Below the pieces are notes generated by a model, which saw only the letters and a program-made list of their open reading frames with translations, did not search any database and was not told the origin of the DNA. This document shows, piece after piece, positions 61,307-64,000 of a stretch of 64,000 nt of DNA. The stretch comes from Serilophus lunatus (Eukaryota; Chordata; Aves; Passeriformes; Eurylaimidae): assembly GCA_013399895.1 (NCBI GenBank), contig VXBA01006131.1, positions 259,111 to 323,110 of the forward strand, given 5' to 3'. Within the stretch, counting starts at the first letter, position 1. Every line of letters starts with the position of its first letter. A program made the translations under genes and the position numbers.

Positions 61307-62920
61307 ATCCACTTCTAGTTCTCTCAGGAAATGGAGTCTGCCTAATCCATATTATCAGAGTTTGATATAAAGTGCCACATAAGTCTTCTAAAGCTCTCTT
61401 CTGTTTCTTTTCACACCACTATGATGACAGCAAGTCATCACTCCAAGGATCTTACATATTCTTCATGCTCTAGATCTCCCTGTCTAAATATATTAGGGAT
61501 AGATGGATGCTTTCCCTCAACTTTTTTTCAGTTCGGGCCCATTTGGTCCTCCCTCATGGAATTGAAAAACTGGCATTGTTTCTCAGATCCTCCATGCTTT
61601 CTTTTGAACAGATCTTATTAGAGAGTGAGTTAAGTGCACTATGGAATTCATGAAGCAGATTTTACTTTTGGGACCAAGTAGGTAGAAAGGCATCATAAAG
61701 TAATTGCATTTCCTAACAAGTTGAAGAAAAAAGATAGATGAACAGTATTTTCTAAGCAAAAGACTACAAATTTCTAGAATTTCTAAAAAAGAAAAAAACT
61801 TAAAAGAAGTTTGAGTTTACTGTTGTTAGTTATAGAGTTTACTAATTAAATAAAATGAATCATCATAGAAACACGTTTCACTTGTTGAAAATTCAGACAA
61901 CTCAGAGACACTGGCACAGTGTTATTTCAGTATCATATATGTATTGTAATATGAGCCTTGAGTACATGACTACATACCACCTCTCTGTGAATGTCTGTTT
62001 CCAGTCATCTTAGTACATCTTTTTCATCTTCAGGCTCAATGTCTTATTTGTAGCCTCAGTTTATCTGCTGGACCTGCCTCTGTCCTAGCTACTCTTAGAT
62101 ACATGTCCATGCCCCTTCCTGTACGCTGAACATATAGGTCAATATTATTGTCCCTGTTGCTTCTAAACTTCAGAAATTTATATTCACTTTCTAAATACTA
62201 TTTTCTTCCTTTATTTAGAGACACAACAAAAGTGAGTTCCTCTTAAAAAAAATGACATGATCAGAGAGGACAAATATTTCCATATACACAGTTGAAGCAA
62301 GAAGTGATCACATAACTGATGGATTAATAACTCTAAATTCTATACTAAATGCAAAAATCTATATTAATTCTATATTAAGTATGCACCATTAAAATTTCAA
62401 AGTCAGCTAAATTCAAAGGTTAAGAGTTTCACGCATTAAGAGCAATTTCTGAAAGCAGTATAGATTATAAATTTAATAGAAAATGGCATCAAAAATGAAA
62501 CATGCGGAATGGACTCTAACAGAGAATATATGGAATATGTGGGATAATAAGCTAAATAAATCAAGTAAGAAAGTAATTACATTGAAAAGTCACTATTTTT
62601 TAGAAACAATAAAATATTCTAAGCAGTTGAAAGTATAAAAAGTTAAAAACAAATTAGTATTACAAAAAAATCGTGCAAATAATTTCTTTTCATTCTCTAA
62701 CAATGGAAATATGTGACTACATGTAAATCATCCTTATGAACTTTTCAGAAACATTTTACTTAAGTGAAAGTCTTCAAGATACAAAAGTAATTATCCTATC
62801 AGCTGAAATCATAAATTAAAAAATGCAGCAATCTCAAAGCTGAAACCTTCTTAGTATTTTCCTCTTTACGAAAAAAATAATAAAATTTAAATGTACTGCT
62901 AGTTTTACATGTAACTATGC

Positions 62921-62942
62921 ATATATATATATATATATATAT
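62921..62942. repeat. (AT)11 dinucleotide microsatellite
   Basis: Eleven uninterrupted AT units. Confidence 0.95.
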
Positions 62943-64000
62943 TAGTTTTAATATTATGGCACTGTGACTGCTCTCATAATAGAGAACATATGTCAGATTT
63001 TCCTCCAGTAGGCAGTAGAATTACAATACGTGATGCTCCAATTTGTTCAAATCTTGATTTATGTTTAGATTAAGTAATTATTGCTAACGCTTGACTCATG
63101 ATATTTTTTTATGAAGTCAGGCCATTTTGGTAAGAAAAGTTTAACATATACTGTATTTTAAAGTGCAAATATTAATGAAATACTAATGCGAACCGAAATC
63201 AAACATCACTGAACAAATGCAGTAAAGATTTTGTGACACTCCTGTGACACTCGCCCCCTCCCCCCACCTTTTTTGTAGTATCATAGATGCCATAAATAGA
63301 TTCTTAATCTATATGTAAATTAGATTACTTCTTGCTAGGAAACAGCATTAAATAACTGTTGGAATGTTTTCTTTTAAACAGTATTTCTGTGCCTGTTAAA
63401 ATGATGGTTTTTGTTCATGATCTGTGAAACACAAGACAAAACTTTCTCATTCTGGTTAGTTTAGTTTGAAATTTCTCATGGCATTCATAATGGGGGATAA
63501 CTATAGATCTGTGGTCTCTGAATCTTCCTAATGAACCCATGCTTGCCTCTATTTCAAGACACATCTGAAATTTCTGCAGTCTTGCCTTAACATCTACTTT
63601 TAGAAATACATGGACTCTTTTGCAACATCAATGGCATCACTGCTGTACTTCACTGATATTTCATAAGCTGTTTTTATAGTGATGAACAGATTTATAACTG
63701 CAGAAGCACAGGGCAAGGAATAAATTATAATCCATCCTTTATACTGTGAAGAGAGCTGTCTCTCCCTGCTGCATTAACTGCCTCCAGCTTGCTTTTCAAA
63801 CTGTCATCAGTATTGACCAGGTCAACCTCTTTAACTTTCCTCATGTATAAAGCCAGTTAACAATTGTTTTCTGAGCTGATATCACCTTCGAGCATCCTGA
63901 ACCAAAGGTGCAAAAAGGAAGTAAAGTCATTAACTGTTCACCAGTCCTCCTGGTGAATGGACAATTGAATCATCTAGTGACTTGGAGCCACTCAAAAATA

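Larger units (their letters stand above)
56161..64000. other. 7.8-kb unique AT-rich stretch
   Basis: No gene, RNA gene, CR1 or LTR was recognised. Low-complexity runs lie at 57427-57520 (A-rich with AAAAT units), 61251-61306 (pyrimidine) and 62921-62942 (AT)n. Confidence 0.5.

Noticed and set aside
1..64000. tRNA genes, CRISPR arrays or bacterial-type operons
   Set aside because: No B-box/A-box pairs with a cloverleaf, no regularly spaced identical repeats, and no ribosome-binding-site-led coding runs; the sequence is vertebrate.

Overview
This window looks like non-coding bird nuclear DNA, either intergenic or from a large intron. The evidence is many 5'-truncated CR1 retroposons, recognised by the CR1 reverse-transcriptase protein (DVVYLDFSKAFD and SGVPQGSVLG) and by 3' ends carrying ATTCTATGATTCTATGA-like repeats. 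There are also endogenous-retrovirus LTRs of kinds I associate with neoavian and passerine birds. The rest is AT-rich single-copy-looking sequence with homopolymer and A/T microsatellites. I found no convincing host protein-coding gene, tRNA, rRNA or CRISPR. Nearly all open frames longer than 100 codons are CR1 protein, LTR interior or minisatellite; the exceptions are a few chance frames of 100-142 codons in unique sequence.

Layout. 1-5.49 kb: AT-rich unique sequence. 5.49-8.0 kb: a long CR1 (+) and a short CR1 tail (+). 11.9-12.8 kb: old CR1 pieces, one split by a younger CR1. 14.07-15.60 kb: solo LTR of a GC-rich family (here 'family B'). 16.7-17.0 and 20.3-20.9 kb: CR1 (-). 22.9-23.2 kb: decayed fragment of a second LTR family ('family A'). 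25.9-27.15 kb: two back-to-back CR1 tails (-). 27.15-36.3 kb: unique. 36.30-36.56 kb: a small CpG-rich, promoter-like island followed by an 80-nt pyrimidine tract; this is the only gene-like signal in the window. 36.7-43.66 kb: unique. 43.67-45.09 kb: an old CR1 (+) split by a young CR1 (-) with an open reverse-transcriptase frame and a 340-N assembly gap. 45.9-51.65 kb: repeat cluster holding a CR1 tail, a family A LTR split by a family B LTR, and two LTRs of a third family ('family C') in opposite orientations. 52.87-54.15 kb: purine microsatellite and CR1 pieces. 55.4-56.16 kb: an LTR-like segment with a 19-bp minisatellite. 56.2-64 kb: unique.

The four complete LTRs in families A, B and C each have 5-bp flanking direct repeats: two perfect pairs and two pairs at 4 of 5 bases for B and C, plus a 4-of-5 pair for the split family A LTR. 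None has retroviral internal sequence beside it, so all look like solo LTRs. The nesting gives a local order of events: family A before family B, and the plus CR1 before the minus CR1. Family names A, B and C are labels used only here; assigning them to library names needs a repeat-database search.
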